Program-made: the position numbers and the translations under genes
The notes under the pieces: generated by a model
Told to the model about the DNA's origin: nothing
Seen by the model: the letters and a program-made list of their open reading frames with translations, nothing else
Database searches by the model: none
In this document: in pieces, positions 39,992 through 51,591 of the stretch
How the letters are laid out: every line of letters begins with the position of its first letter
Position numbering within the stretch: the stretch's first letter is position 1
Source of the DNA: Roseomonas elaeocarpi
Lineage (GTDB): Bacteria; Pseudomonadota; Alphaproteobacteria; Acetobacterales; Acetobacteraceae
NCBI RefSeq assembly: GCF_042433915.1
Contig: NZ_JBHLUN010000015.1
Coordinates: forward strand, 124,001-188,000
Direction: 5' to 3'
DNA length: 64,000 bases

Positions 39992-41035
39992 GGCTGAGGC
40001 CCCGCCCAGCGGCAGCATCAGGGTTCCGCCGAATTCCGGTACCAGGAAGCGCTCGGGCGGAATGCCGGCGGCGGCGCGGGCGGCTTCCAGGCCCAGGACC
40101 GGCGCGTCGATGGCCTCGCGCGTCAGCTTGAAGGTGCCGAAATGCATCGCCACCCCCGTGCGCACGCGGAGGTCGCGGTGCATCCGCACCGCTTCCGCCG
40201 GGTCGGTGTGGACGACTTCCATGAACCAGCGCGGGTCGTAAGCGCCGATCGGCAGCAGCCCGACGTCGAAGGGGCCGACCCGGTCGCCGATCTCGCGCAG
40301 GTGGGAACCGTAGGCCGTGTCGCCGGCGAAGTAGAGCGAGCCGCCGCCCGGCGTGTGCACGGCGAAGCCGCCCCAGAGCATCCGGCCGGCATCGAAGGGC
40401 GTCCGCGCCGAGAAGTGCCGCGCCGGCAGGTAGGTCAGCCGCGTTCCGTCGGGCAGGGTGGTGTGCTGCCACCAGTCCAGCTCTTCCGCGCCGGGCAGGC
40501 CCTTGCGGGCGAGATAGCGGCCGTTGCCCAGCCCCGTCACCACGCGCACGGGCATGAGGCGGCGCAGGGTCGCCAGGTCCATGTGGTCGTAGTGGTTGTG
40601 GCTCAGCAGCACCGCGTCGAGCGGCGGCAGGGCGTCGAGTGCCAGGCCCGGCGGCCGGACGCGCTTGGGACCTGCGAAGCGGAAGGGCGAGCAGCGGTCG
40701 CTCCAGACCGGGTCGGTGAGCAGCGTCGGACCGTTGTGGAAGCGCAGCAGGAAGGTGCTGTGGCCGACAAAGGTTACCGCGACATGGCCGGGCAGGGGCG
40801 CTGGTGGCGCCTCGCTGCGGATGACGGCAGCGGTGACCGGCGGCCAGGGCGGGCCGAAGCCTTCCCGGAACAGGCGCAGGACGTTGCGCGGGTGCTGCCC
40901 GGCGCGCGAGCCGTCGGGGTTCAGGAAGCGGCCCTTGCGCAGCACCGCGCCCGTGGCTTGGCCGGTCGCCGGGACCGTGGCCGTGGCTGGCGTCTGGCCC
41001 GCCGCTCCGACGGCCACGGAGGACTGCGCCGTCAC
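39980..41035 (-). CDS. MBL-fold metallo-hydrolase (NAPE-PLD / UlaG-like)
   Basis: 351-residue metallo-beta-lactamase-fold hydrolase. Motifs: TFVGHSTFLLRF, LLTDPVWSDRCSPF, the metal-binding SHNHYDHMDL (HxHxDH), ARHFSARTPFD, YFAGDTAYG and HFGTFKLT. These match the group containing NAPE-phospholipase D and UlaG-like lactonases. There is no signal peptide, but the N-terminal 45 residues are Ala/Thr-rich. The start is GTG 41035, which overlaps the DUF815 stop (GTGA); the longer reading frame runs into that gene. The substrate is unknown. Confidence 0.88.
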   Translation of the reverse strand: MTAQSSVAVGAAGQTPATATVPATGQATGAVLRKGRFLNPDGSRAGQHPRNVLRLFREGFGPPWPPVTAAVIRSEAPPAPLPGHVAVTFVGHSTFLLRFHNGPTLLTDPVWSDRCSPFRFAGPKRVRPPGLALDALPPLDAVLLSHNHYDHMDLATLRRLMPVRVVTGLGNGRYLARKGLPGAEELDWWQHTTLPDGTRLTYLPARHFSARTPFDAGRMLWGGFAVHTPGGGSLYFAGDTAYGSHLREIGDRVGPFDVGLLPIGAYDPRWFMEVVHTDPAEAVRMHRDLRVRTGVAMHFGTFKLTREAIDAPVLGLEAARAAAGIPPERFLVPEFGGTLMLPLGGASASAD

Positions 41036-42003
41036 GCCGGGATCGACCGGCCGAGCTGCCCGGCCAGGTCGGTTACGAACTGCCAGGCCACGCGGCCCGA
41101 GCGGCCGCCGCGCGTCACCGACCATTCCCGCGCGCGGGCGTGCAGTTCCTCCGTCGGCACGTCCAGCCCGAAGCGGTGGGCATAGCCGTCCACCATCCGC
41201 AGGAAGGTCGGCTGGTCGCAGTTGTGGAAGCCGATCCAGAGACCGAAACGGTCGCTCAGGGACACCTTCTCCTCCACTGCCTCGCCGGGGTTGATGGCGG
41301 TGGAGCGCTCGTTCTCGATCATGTCGCGCGCCATCAGGTGGCGGCGGTTCGAGGTGGCGTAGAAGATCACGTTGGCCGGCCGCCCCTCGATGCCGCCGTC
41401 GAGCACCGATTTCAGCGCCTTGTAGTCGGCATCCTCGCGCTCGAAGCTCAGGTCGTCACAGAAGACGAGGCAGCGGCGAGGCTGCGCCCGCAGCAGGTTC
41501 AGCAGCGCGGGCAGGCTGCCGATATCCTCGCGCGCGATCTCGATCAGAACGAGGCTGCCGGGCCGCTCGGCATTGGCCGCGGCGTGGGCGGCCTTGACCA
41601 GCGAGGACTTGCCCATCCCGCGCGCGCCCCAGAGCATGGCGTTGTTGGCCGGCAGGCCGCGCGCGAAGCGCAGCGTGTTGTCGCCCAGGAGGCGGCGCTG
41701 CCCCTCGATGCCCTGCAGCAGCTCGCCCTCCACCGCGGCCACCCGCGGCACGGGCGAGAGCGCCGGCGGCGGGCCCGGGTGCCAGACAAAGGCGTCGGCC
41801 CCTTCGAGCGTCAGCGGCGGGGCCACGGCGGGTGCCATGCGTTCCAGCGCCTCGGCGATACGGCGCAGCACCGGCAGGAGGTCGTGTTCCGAAGCCGGGG
41901 TGGAGGCGGAAAGGGTAGAAATGCGATGGCCTCCGGCCTTGGTCCGATGCCCGGCAGCGGATGGGTTGACGGGCGGGGGGCGGAGGCTAGGTTCCGCCTC
42001 CAT
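41032..42003 (-). CDS. DUF815 family AAA ATPase
   Basis: About 323 residues. The core matches DUF815 ATPases: EGELLQGIEGQRRLLGDNTL, Walker A LWGARGMGKSSLVKA, Walker B RCLVFCDDLSFE, LDGGIEGRPANVIFYATSNR, and the conserved SLSDRFGLWIGFHNCDQ. The role is unknown; it is widespread in alphaproteobacteria. The start is unclear among ATG 42030, 42006 and 42003, and a later non-ATG start is possible because the divergent yajC starts at 42033 and needs a promoter. It is translationally coupled to the MBL-fold gene. Confidence 0.85.
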   Translation of the reverse strand: MEAEPSLRPPPVNPSAAGHRTKAGGHRISTLSASTPASEHDLLPVLRRIAEALERMAPAVAPPLTLEGADAFVWHPGPPPALSPVPRVAAVEGELLQGIEGQRRLLGDNTLRFARGLPANNAMLWGARGMGKSSLVKAAHAAANAERPGSLVLIEIAREDIGSLPALLNLLRAQPRRCLVFCDDLSFEREDADYKALKSVLDGGIEGRPANVIFYATSNRRHLMARDMIENERSTAINPGEAVEEKVSLSDRFGLWIGFHNCDQPTFLRMVDGYAHRFGLDVPTEELHARAREWSVTRGGRSGRVAWQFVTDLAGQLGRSIPA

Positions 42004-42032
42004 CATCCGCAAGCCGGGAAGGCTCCACACCC

Positions 42033-42377
42033 ATGCTTATCAGCCCTGCCTACGCGCAGGACGCCCTCGGCGGTGCCACCAGCACCGTGATGCAGTTCGC
42101 GCCCATGATCCTGATCTTCGTGGTGTTCTACTTCGTGCTGATCCGACCGCAGCAACGGAAGGCCAAGGAGCACCGGGCGCTGCTGGGCGCGCTGAAGCGC
42201 AACGACCGCATCATCACGGCCGGCGGCATCCTGGGCACCGTGACCCGGGTCAAGGAAGGCTCCGACGAGCTCGAGGTCGAGATCGCGCCGAACGTGCGCG
42301 TCACGGTGCTGCGCGGCACGGTCAGCAGCGTGGTGCGCCCCGTGGCGGCCAACGACACGGTACCGGCCAAGAGCTGA
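42033..42377 (+). CDS. yajC: Preprotein translocase subunit YajC
   Basis: 114-residue small membrane protein of the SecDF-YajC complex. The single helix APMILIFVVFYFVLIRPQQ is followed by the hallmark basic stretch RKAKEHRALLGALKRNDRI and ITAGGILGTV. ATG 42033 lies about 10 bases after GGAAGG. secD and secF are not downstream: a strong terminator and sodB follow, so yajC is monocistronic here. Confidence 0.95.
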   Translation: MLISPAYAQDALGGATSTVMQFAPMILIFVVFYFVLIRPQQRKAKEHRALLGALKRNDRIITAGGILGTVTRVKEGSDELEVEIAPNVRVTVLRGTVSSVVRPVAANDTVPAKS

Positions 42378-42432
42378 GGCGAACAGGGGCCGAGGCGGCG
42401 GGGCGCAGGTTTCGCCGCCATTCGCGCAAGAA

Positions 42433-42464
42433 AAAGGGCGCCGGGAGAGATCCCGGCGCCCTTT
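42433..42464. terminator. Bidirectional intrinsic terminator between yajC and sodB
   Basis: AAAGGGCGCCGGGA-GAGA-TCCCGGCGCCCTTT: a perfect 14-bp stem with a 4-base loop. It is flanked by an A-run on the left (which reads as a U-tract on the minus strand) and TTTCCCGTTT on the right. It should stop both convergent genes. Confidence 0.92.
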
Positions 42465-42486
42465 CCCGTTTCCGGGGAAACCCGTG

Positions 42487-43125
42487 TCAGGCCGACTGGC
42501 CGGACTTCAGGCCGCCGCTCTGCAGCAGGCTGGCCACGTATTCCCAGTTCACCAGCTTATCGAGGAAGTTGGACAGGTAGTCCGGGCGACGGTTGCGGAA
42601 GTCCAGGTAGTAGGAGTGCTCCCACACGTCGACGCCCAGCAGCGGGGTGCCTTCGCCGGTGGAGATCGGGTTGGCGCCGTTCGGGGTCTTGGTGATCTTG
42701 AGCTTGCCCGAGGCATCCTGGATCAGCCAGGCCCAGCCGGAGCCGAACTGGCCGACGCCGGCGGCCTTGAAGTCGTCCTTGAACTTCTGCAGGCCGCCGA
42801 GGTCGCTGTCGATCTTGGAGGCCAGCGCGCCCGGGATCTTGTCGTCGCCGCCGGTGGGCGACATCACCTGCCAGAACAGGATGTGGTTCCAGTGCTGGCC
42901 GGCCTGGTTCAGCACGGGCTGGCTGTCGGCGCCGCCCTTGCCAGCTTCGGCCACGATCTCTTCCAGCGTCTTGCCGGCGAGGCCCTTGCTCTCGATCAGG
43001 CCGTTGAGCGCCGTGACGTACGCCTGGTGGTGCTTGCCGTGGTGGAGTTCCAGCGTTTCCTGCTGCATGCCGCGCGCGGCCAGCGCACCGGGGTCATAGG
43101 GCAGGGGCGGGAGGCTGAAGGGCAT
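42487..43125 (-). CDS. sodB: Superoxide dismutase [Fe] type
   Basis: 212-residue Fe/Mn superoxide dismutase. Metal ligands are H28 (LELHHGKHH), H83 (WNHILFW), D168 and H172 (DVWEHSYYLDFRN). Q79 before WNH sits where iron enzymes keep their active-site glutamine, so iron or cambialistic use is likely. There is no signal peptide, so it is cytosolic. ATG 43125 has GGAGA at 10-base spacing. A strong shared terminator follows. Confidence 0.95.
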   Translation of the reverse strand: MPFSLPPLPYDPGALAARGMQQETLELHHGKHHQAYVTALNGLIESKGLAGKTLEEIVAEAGKGGADSQPVLNQAGQHWNHILFWQVMSPTGGDDKIPGALASKIDSDLGGLQKFKDDFKAAGVGQFGSGWAWLIQDASGKLKITKTPNGANPISTGEGTPLLGVDVWEHSYYLDFRNRRPDYLSNFLDKLVNWEYVASLLQSGGLKSGQSA

Positions 43126-43217
43126 GGGACGACTCTCCGGTTGACGGTGTGGCGGGAAGTTGGGCGGCACCGGGAAGGAGGTCAACCGGGGGGCCGCGCA
43201 AGCTTGCGCGCCACGGT

Positions 43218-43249
43218 GCGCTCAAGCAGAAGGCGCGCTCAAGCAGAAG
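43218..43249. repeat. 17-bp tandem duplication upstream of the squalene/phytoene synthase-like gene
   Basis: GCGCTCAAGCAGAAG occurs twice (43218-43232 and 43235-43249), a period of 17. It ends eight bases before the ATG, and the AGAAG of the second copy is the nearest candidate ribosome-binding site. Confidence 0.65.
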
Positions 43250-43257
43250 CGGCGGCC

Positions 43258-44064
43258 ATGGGTGAACTTTCAGCGACGGGCGTGCTGGCGCAGCGCAGCG
43301 ACCCCGACCGCTTCCGTTGCACGCTGTTTGCGCCGCCGAACAAGCGCGAGGCGCTGTGGTGCCTCCTCGCCTTCAACAACGAGCTCGCCCGGGCGCGCGA
43401 GGTGGTCAGCCAGCCGACCCTGGCGCTGATCCGCCTCCAGTGGTGGCGCGACATGATTGCCGAGGTCGCGGCGGGCCGCCCCGCCCGCCGGCACGAGGTG
43501 GCCGAGCCACTGGCCGCCCTGCTGCGCTCGGGCACGTTGGCGGCGGAGGACCTCCTGCCGCTGATCGACGCGCGGGAAGCGGAAGCTGAGGAGATCGAGA
43601 CCCGCGCCGGCTTCGACGCTTATCTCCGCGGCACGGCGGGCGGCCTCGCGGTGGCGATGGCGCGGGTGCTGGACGCGCCCGTCGCCACGCTACCGGCGGT
43701 GCAGGAGGCGGGTGCCCTTTACGGCCTGGCCGGGGTGATGCGCAGCCTGCCGGCGCAGGCCGCCCAGGAGCGCTGCCTCCTTCCGCGCGAGATGCTGCCG
43801 GGCGAGGTCTTCGAACCCTTTTCCGACGAGGTTGCGGCCGTGGTGCGGCAGCTCGCCACCGAGGCGCTGCCGCGGGTCGAGGCGGTCCGCCAGCAGCTGC
43901 GCGCGCTGCCCGGCGGGGCGGTGGCGGCGGTGCTGCCGCTGGTCCTGGCGGCGCGCGACCTCCGGCGGCTGAGTGCGCGGGGAACCCCGGACTGGCCGCC
44001 GGTGCCGCGCGGGGCCGGGGACCGGCTGGCGGTTTCCTGGGCGGGACTGCGCGGAAAATTGTAA
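43258..44064 (+). CDS. Squalene/phytoene synthase family protein, NDUFAF6-like
   Basis: 268-residue helical protein of the trans-isoprenyl-diphosphate synthase fold. The N-terminal pattern (DPDRFRCTLFAPPNKREALW, then LLAFNNELARAREVVSQPTL and LIRLQWWRDMI) closely recalls mitochondrial NDUFAF6, a complex I assembly factor. Both aspartate-rich motifs (DxxxD) of true synthases are missing: the first place reads FNNELARAREVVS and the second reads YGLAGVMRSLPAQ. It therefore probably does not make squalene or phytoene. No isoprenoid genes are nearby. It is divergent from sodB across 132 bases. Confidence 0.75.
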   Translation: MGELSATGVLAQRSDPDRFRCTLFAPPNKREALWCLLAFNNELARAREVVSQPTLALIRLQWWRDMIAEVAAGRPARRHEVAEPLAALLRSGTLAAEDLLPLIDAREAEAEEIETRAGFDAYLRGTAGGLAVAMARVLDAPVATLPAVQEAGALYGLAGVMRSLPAQAAQERCLLPREMLPGEVFEPFSDEVAAVVRQLATEALPRVEAVRQQLRALPGGAVAAVLPLVLAARDLRRLSARGTPDWPPVPRGAGDRLAVSWAGLRGKL

Positions 44065-44146
44065 CGGCGGCGACGCCCCGGGGCGGTTACGAGACTCCAA
44101 CAATCCTGCGTATTCCTGCTGCGCAACAACGGGAAACGCGAACCAG

Positions 44147-44935
44147 ATGACGACCCAAGCACTGCTCAGTGCCTTTCCGACGCGACCGATCGAGGTTCGG
44201 ACGCCGAGGCGCTCGGCCAAGCCCTGGCTGGTGATGCTGGTCGGGATCGTACTGTTCGGGGGCTTCGGCTTCTACCTTGCCTCGGCCATCGCGCCGGACC
44301 TGCTGAGCGATTACCGCATCCAGGACCACGCGGTGCCGATTGAGGGGCGCATCGAGGACGGCCGCTGCCGCAGCAAGTTCGGCTTCCTACAGGACTGCGA
44401 GGTGACCGTGGTGGTCACCGGCAACAAGAGCGGCAACGCGGTGACCCACCGGATGCACTACCTCTTCGCCGACCCGCACCTGGGCGACTACGACGTGGTG
44501 GTGATGGGCGACCCGAGCCGCCCGGACCTCGCGACCACGGATCTCGGCCTGGACAACCTCCGCAGCCGGCTGCTCACGATGCTGGGCGCGGTGGTGGCGA
44601 TGGTGCTGCTGCTGTTCGGCTGCATCCTGGTGCCGATCCAGGCCGGCCGGGCCCGCCGCGACGTGGCGGCCATGTCGGGCGCGGTGCTGACGCCGATGGT
44701 GGTGCGGGTGGACCCGACCCGTCAGGGCTGGTCGGTGCGGACCGCGCCCAAGGCGAGGCCGCGGCTCTGGACCATGCCGCGCAAGGCGCAGCCCCTCTGG
44801 GTCGATCCGTCGCAGAACCTGGCCGCCGCGGTGACGGTGCCGGGCGGCGCCGTTTACCCGCTCGACAGCGAGCTTACGGCGCTGGACCTCACGGAGGAGG
44901 AACGCTACCGCATCCAGGCCGCCGCCGCGGCCTGA
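44147..44935 (+). CDS. Two-span membrane protein of unknown function (DUF3592-like layout)
   Basis: 262-residue protein. Helix 1 is at about 28-50 (WLVMLVGIVLFGGFGFYLAS). An extracytoplasmic domain follows (about 50-145) with a possible disulfide pair in GRCRSKFGFLQDCEV and a YLFADPHLGDYDVVVMGDP segment. Helix 2 is at about 146-168 (LTMLGAVVAMVLLLFGCIL). A cytoplasmic tail of about 90 residues follows. The layout resembles DUF3592 proteins, but I cannot name a family. The ribosome-binding site is weak. It is convergent with uvrA and 82 bases after the synthase-like gene. Confidence 0.68.
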   Translation: MTTQALLSAFPTRPIEVRTPRRSAKPWLVMLVGIVLFGGFGFYLASAIAPDLLSDYRIQDHAVPIEGRIEDGRCRSKFGFLQDCEVTVVVTGNKSGNAVTHRMHYLFADPHLGDYDVVVMGDPSRPDLATTDLGLDNLRSRLLTMLGAVVAMVLLLFGCILVPIQAGRARRDVAAMSGAVLTPMVVRVDPTRQGWSVRTAPKARPRLWTMPRKAQPLWVDPSQNLAAAVTVPGGAVYPLDSELTALDLTEEERYRIQAAAAA

Positions 44936-44988
44936 GGGGGCAACGCCCCGCCGTGCAACCCGGGTGAGGGGCTGCACGGCACGGTGCG

Positions 44989-47979
<2,991 letters not shown>

Positions 47980-48031
47980 GGCCTGTCCTCTATCCCCGGG
48001 AAAACGGCTTTTCGCGGGTTTTTGCCAGGAA

Positions 48032-48046
48032 GTTCACATTGTGTTC
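48032..48046. promoter_or_regulatory. LexA SOS box, alphaproteobacterial type (GTTC-N7-GTTC)
   Basis: GTTC ACATTGT GTTC is a perfect match to the alphaproteobacterial LexA site. It lies in the 267-base gap between divergent uvrA and ssb, 53 bases upstream of the uvrA start and 200 bases upstream of ssb. One site could control both genes. Confidence 0.85.
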
Positions 48047-48067
48047 GCCGCTATGTGGCACCATATC
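48039..48067 (+). promoter_or_regulatory. Possible ssb promoter overlapping the SOS box
   Basis: TTGTGT (48039-48044) and CATATC (48062-48067) are 17 bases apart. Each matches the sigma-70 consensus in only three of six positions. The -35 lies inside the LexA box, so LexA binding would block it. Confidence 0.35.
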
Positions 48068-48246
48068 CCCCCTGCGGAAAGGGGTTGCCGGGGGGCGCTC
48101 CGGACCGCAACTTCCCCGGGGGTGGCTAGCGCCGCCTCCGGGGTTTAAGTTTCCTGCCCCTGCCGGCCGACGCCGCGCGGGGTATACGAGTCGGTGCGTC
48201 GTCCTCGAAGACGGGGACGCTCCCGAACGGCGAGAAGGTGGACGCG

Positions 48247-48822
48247 ATGGCCGGCAGTGTGAACAAGGTAATCGTTGTCGGAAATCTGGGGCGCGACCCC
48301 GAGGTCCGCAACTTCCAGAATGGCGGCAAGGTCGTGAACCTGCGCATCGCCACCAGCGAGACCTACAAGGACCGTGAAGGTAACCGGCAGGAGCGCACCG
48401 AGTGGCACTCCATCGCCATCTTCAACGAGCGCCTGGGCGAGGTGGCCGAGAAGTACCTGCGCAAGGGCTCCACGGTGTATATCGAGGGCAAGCTCGAAAC
48501 CCGGAAGTGGCAGGACAAGGACGGCCAGGACCGCTACACCACCGAGATCGTGTTGCGGAACTTCGGCGGCGAGCTGACCATGATCGGCGGCCGCGGCGGC
48601 GCCGGTGGCGGCGGTGACGACATGGGCGATGGCGGCGGCTACGGCGGTGGCGGCTCGGGCGGTGGTGGTGGCTTCGGCGGCGGTGGCCGCGGTGGCGACC
48701 GTGGCGGCTTCGGCGGCGGCAACGGCGGCGGCGGGCGCTCGCCCCGTGGCGGCAGCGGCGGTGGTGGGGGCGGCGGCTGGGATGCGCCCAAGAGCGACCT
48801 CGACGACGACATTCCGTTCTGA
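48247..48822 (+). CDS. ssb: Single-stranded DNA-binding protein
   Basis: 191-residue SSB. The OB fold occupies residues 1-115 (SVNKVIVVGNLGRDPEVR; RTEWHSIAIFNERLGEVAEKY; YIEGKLETRKWQDKDG). A long linker, almost pure Gly with Asp/Arg, spans about 117-178. The acidic tip DLDDDIPF ends the protein and binds partner proteins. ATG 48247 follows GAGAAGG at 8-base spacing; a GTG at 48238 is possible. gyrA starts 16 bases downstream, so the two may share a transcript. Confidence 0.97.
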   Translation: MAGSVNKVIVVGNLGRDPEVRNFQNGGKVVNLRIATSETYKDREGNRQERTEWHSIAIFNERLGEVAEKYLRKGSTVYIEGKLETRKWQDKDGQDRYTTEIVLRNFGGELTMIGGRGGAGGGGDDMGDGGGYGGGGSGGGGGFGGGGRGGDRGGFGGGNGGGGRSPRGGSGGGGGGGWDAPKSDLDDDIPF

Positions 48823-48837
48823 TCTTAGGATAACAGC

Positions 48838-51591
48838 GTGAGCGAGACTGAGGACGGCGTTCCCGGCGGCGGAGACGAGCCGGCGCTGACCGGCACGCCG
48901 GTGGCGCTCGAGGAGGAGATGCGACGCTCCTATCTCGACTACGCCATGAGCGTGATCGTATCCCGTGCCCTGCCGGATGCGCGCGACGGGCTGAAGCCCG
49001 TGCACCGGCGCATCCTGTATGCGATGCACGAGGCCGGCTACACGCCCGACAAGCCGCACCGTAAGTCCGCCCGCGTGGTGGGCGACGTGATGGGTGTGTA
49101 CCACCCGCACGGTGACTCGGCGATCTACGACGCCATGGTTCGCATGGCGCAGCCCTTTTCCATGCGCCTGCCGCTAATCGACGGGCAGGGCAACTTCGGC
49201 TCGATCGACGGCGATCCGCCGGCGGCGATGCGCTACACCGAGGCGCGGCTGGCGAAGTCCGCCGCGGCGCTGCTGGCCGGCATCGACGAGGACACGGTCG
49301 ACTTCCAGCCCAACTACGACGAGAGCGCCAGCGAGCCGCGCGTCCTGCCGGCGGCCTTCCCGAACCTCCTGGTGAACGGCGCCAACGGCATTGCCGTCGG
49401 CATGGCAACCAACATCCCGCCGCACAACGCGGGCGAGGTGATAGACGCGACCCTGGCGATGATCCGGGAGCCCGAGATCTCGCTCGAGGATCTGATGCAG
49501 ATCGTGCCGGGACCGGACTTTCCGACCGCGGGGCTGATCCTGGGCCGCGCCGGCATCCGCAACGCCTACGAGACCGGGCGCGGTGCCATTCCGCTGCGGG
49601 CCCGCACGGCGATCGAGGAGATGCGCGGCGGCCGCTCCGCCATCGTGGTCACCGAGATCCCGTATCAGGTGAACAAAACCACGCTGCTGGAGCGCATCGC
49701 GGAGCTGGTGCGCTCGAAGCAGGTCGAGGGCATCTCCGACCTGCGGGACGAGAGCGATCGTTCCGGCATGCGCATCGTGATCGAGCTGCGGCGCGAGGCA
49801 ACGCCGGAGGTGGTGCTGAACCAGCTCTTCCGCTTCACGCAGCTGCAGATCTCCTTTGCCGCCAACATCCTGGCGCTGGATCACGGCCGCCCGCGGCAGC
49901 TCGGGCTGAAGGACGCGCTGCGCGCCTTTATCGACTTCCGCGAGGACGTGATCCTCAGGCGCTCCCGCTTCCGCCTGAACAAGGCGCGTGAGCGCGGGCA
50001 CCTGCTGATCGGCCTGGCTATCGCGGTGGCCAATATCGACGAAGTCATCCGCCTGATCCGGCAGAGCCCCGACGCCAACGCGGCGCGCGAGGCGCTGATG
50101 GCGCGTGCCTGGCCGGCGGGCGACGTGGCCTCGCTGCTGGCGCTGGTGGACGACAGTGGCAACGTGGTCATCAACGACACCGTGCACCTGACGGAAACCC
50201 AGGCGCGCGGCATCCTGGAGCTGCGCCTCCAGCGCCTGACCGGCCTGGAGCGCGACAAGATCATCGCCGAGCTGGACGAGGTCGGTGGCCGCATCCGCGA
50301 GCTGCTGGACATCCTGGCCAGCCGCCCGCGCCGGCTGGAGCTGATGGCGCAGGAACTGGCCGAGGTCCGCGCCCAGATCGCCACGCCGCGCATCACCGAG
50401 ATCGTGGACGGCGTCCTCGACCAGGACGACGAGAGCCTGATCGAGCCCGGGCTGATGGTGGTGACGCTGACGCGCGACGGCTACGTCAAGCGTACCACGC
50501 TGGAAAGCTTCCGCGCCCAGAACCGTGGCGGCCGCGGGCGTTCCGCCGCTGGCACGCGCGAGGACGACGTGGTGGTGCGCTCCTTCAACGCGCACACGCA
50601 CCAGTGGGTCCTGTTCTTCACCTCGCGCGGGATGGCCTTCCGCGAAAAGGTGTGGAAGCTGCCGCTTGCCAGCCCGACGGCGCGCGGACGGTCGCTGCGC
50701 CAGCTGCTGCAGCTGCAGCAGGACGAGCACATCACCGCCGTGCTGCCGCTGCCGCAGGACGAGACGCTTTGGGACAACCTGCACCTCGTCTTCGCGACGG
50801 CCAGCGGCAATGTCCGCCGCAACCGGCTGTCGGACTTCCGCAACGTCCGCTCTTCCGGGCTCATCGCCATGAAGCTGGACGAGGGTGACGGGCTGATCGG
50901 CGTGCAGACCTGCCGCGAGGGCGACGACGTGATGCTGGCGACCCGCACCGGCCGCTGCATCCGCTTCATGGCCGACAGCGACACGCTGCGCGTCTTTGCC
51001 GGCCGCGACAGCACCGGCGTTCGCGGCGTGAAGCTGGCGGATGGCGACGGGGTGATCGCCCTCTCGGTGCTGCGCCACGTGGAGGCCAGCAATGCCGAGC
51101 GTGTCGCCTACCTCAAGGGGGCTGCGGAGCGGCGGCGCAACAGCGTCGAGGATCCGGAGGCGGTGGCGGAGGAGGTCGTCGGACGTGGCGACCCCGCGGC
51201 CGATGACGTCGCCGAGGAAGCCGAGGAGCTGACGCTCTCGAACGAGCGGATCGCGGAGATGGAGGCGGCCGAGGAGCTGCTGCTGGTGGTCACCGACCAG
51301 GGCTTCGGCAAGCGATCCTCCGCCTACGAGTACCGCGTCTCCGGGCGCGGCGGCATGGGCATCGCCAACATCACGTTGAGCAAGCGCACGGGGCGCGAGG
51401 TCGTGGCGACCTTCCCGGCCAAGCCTGGCGACGACGTGATGCTGGTCACCGACAACGGGCGGCTGATCCGCCTGCCGGTGGACCAGGTGCGGGTCACGGG
51501 TCGTTCCTCGCAGGGCGTGACGCTGCTTCGCCTCGACGACGACGAGCGCGTGACGTCCTGCTTCCCGGTGGTGGACGATGGCGATGGCTGA
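48838..51591 (+). CDS. gyrA: DNA gyrase subunit A
   Basis: 917-residue type II topoisomerase subunit. The catalytic tyrosine is Y133 (AAMRYTEARL). In the quinolone-resistance region HPHGDSAIYD, both key residues S94 and D98 are the susceptible type. The GyrA box reads QNRGGRG in the C-terminal beta-pinwheel. An acidic insertion of about 50 residues (roughly 760-810) separates pinwheel blades, a layout I recall from other alphaproteobacterial GyrA proteins. The start is GTG 48838 with AGGA at 7-base spacing. Its stop lies inside coaD (14-base overlap). Confidence 0.97.
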   Translation: MSETEDGVPGGGDEPALTGTPVALEEEMRRSYLDYAMSVIVSRALPDARDGLKPVHRRILYAMHEAGYTPDKPHRKSARVVGDVMGVYHPHGDSAIYDAMVRMAQPFSMRLPLIDGQGNFGSIDGDPPAAMRYTEARLAKSAAALLAGIDEDTVDFQPNYDESASEPRVLPAAFPNLLVNGANGIAVGMATNIPPHNAGEVIDATLAMIREPEISLEDLMQIVPGPDFPTAGLILGRAGIRNAYETGRGAIPLRARTAIEEMRGGRSAIVVTEIPYQVNKTTLLERIAELVRSKQVEGISDLRDESDRSGMRIVIELRREATPEVVLNQLFRFTQLQISFAANILALDHGRPRQLGLKDALRAFIDFREDVILRRSRFRLNKARERGHLLIGLAIAVANIDEVIRLIRQSPDANAAREALMARAWPAGDVASLLALVDDSGNVVINDTVHLTETQARGILELRLQRLTGLERDKIIAELDEVGGRIRELLDILASRPRRLELMAQELAEVRAQIATPRITEIVDGVLDQDDESLIEPGLMVVTLTRDGYVKRTTLESFRAQNRGGRGRSAAGTREDDVVVRSFNAHTHQWVLFFTSRGMAFREKVWKLPLASPTARGRSLRQLLQLQQDEHITAVLPLPQDETLWDNLHLVFATASGNVRRNRLSDFRNVRSSGLIAMKLDEGDGLIGVQTCREGDDVMLATRTGRCIRFMADSDTLRVFAGRDSTGVRGVKLADGDGVIALSVLRHVEASNAERVAYLKGAAERRRNSVEDPEAVAEEVVGRGDPAADDVAEEAEELTLSNERIAEMEAAEELLLVVTDQGFGKRSSAYEYRVSGRGGMGIANITLSKRTGREVVATFPAKPGDDVMLVTDNGRLIRLPVDQVRVTGRSSQGVTLLRLDDDERVTSCFPVVDDGDG

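Noticed and set aside
48590..48785. GGC/GGT repeats that look like a microsatellite
   Set aside because: They encode the Gly-rich SSB linker, which is a normal feature of this protein, so I do not count them as a separate repeat element.
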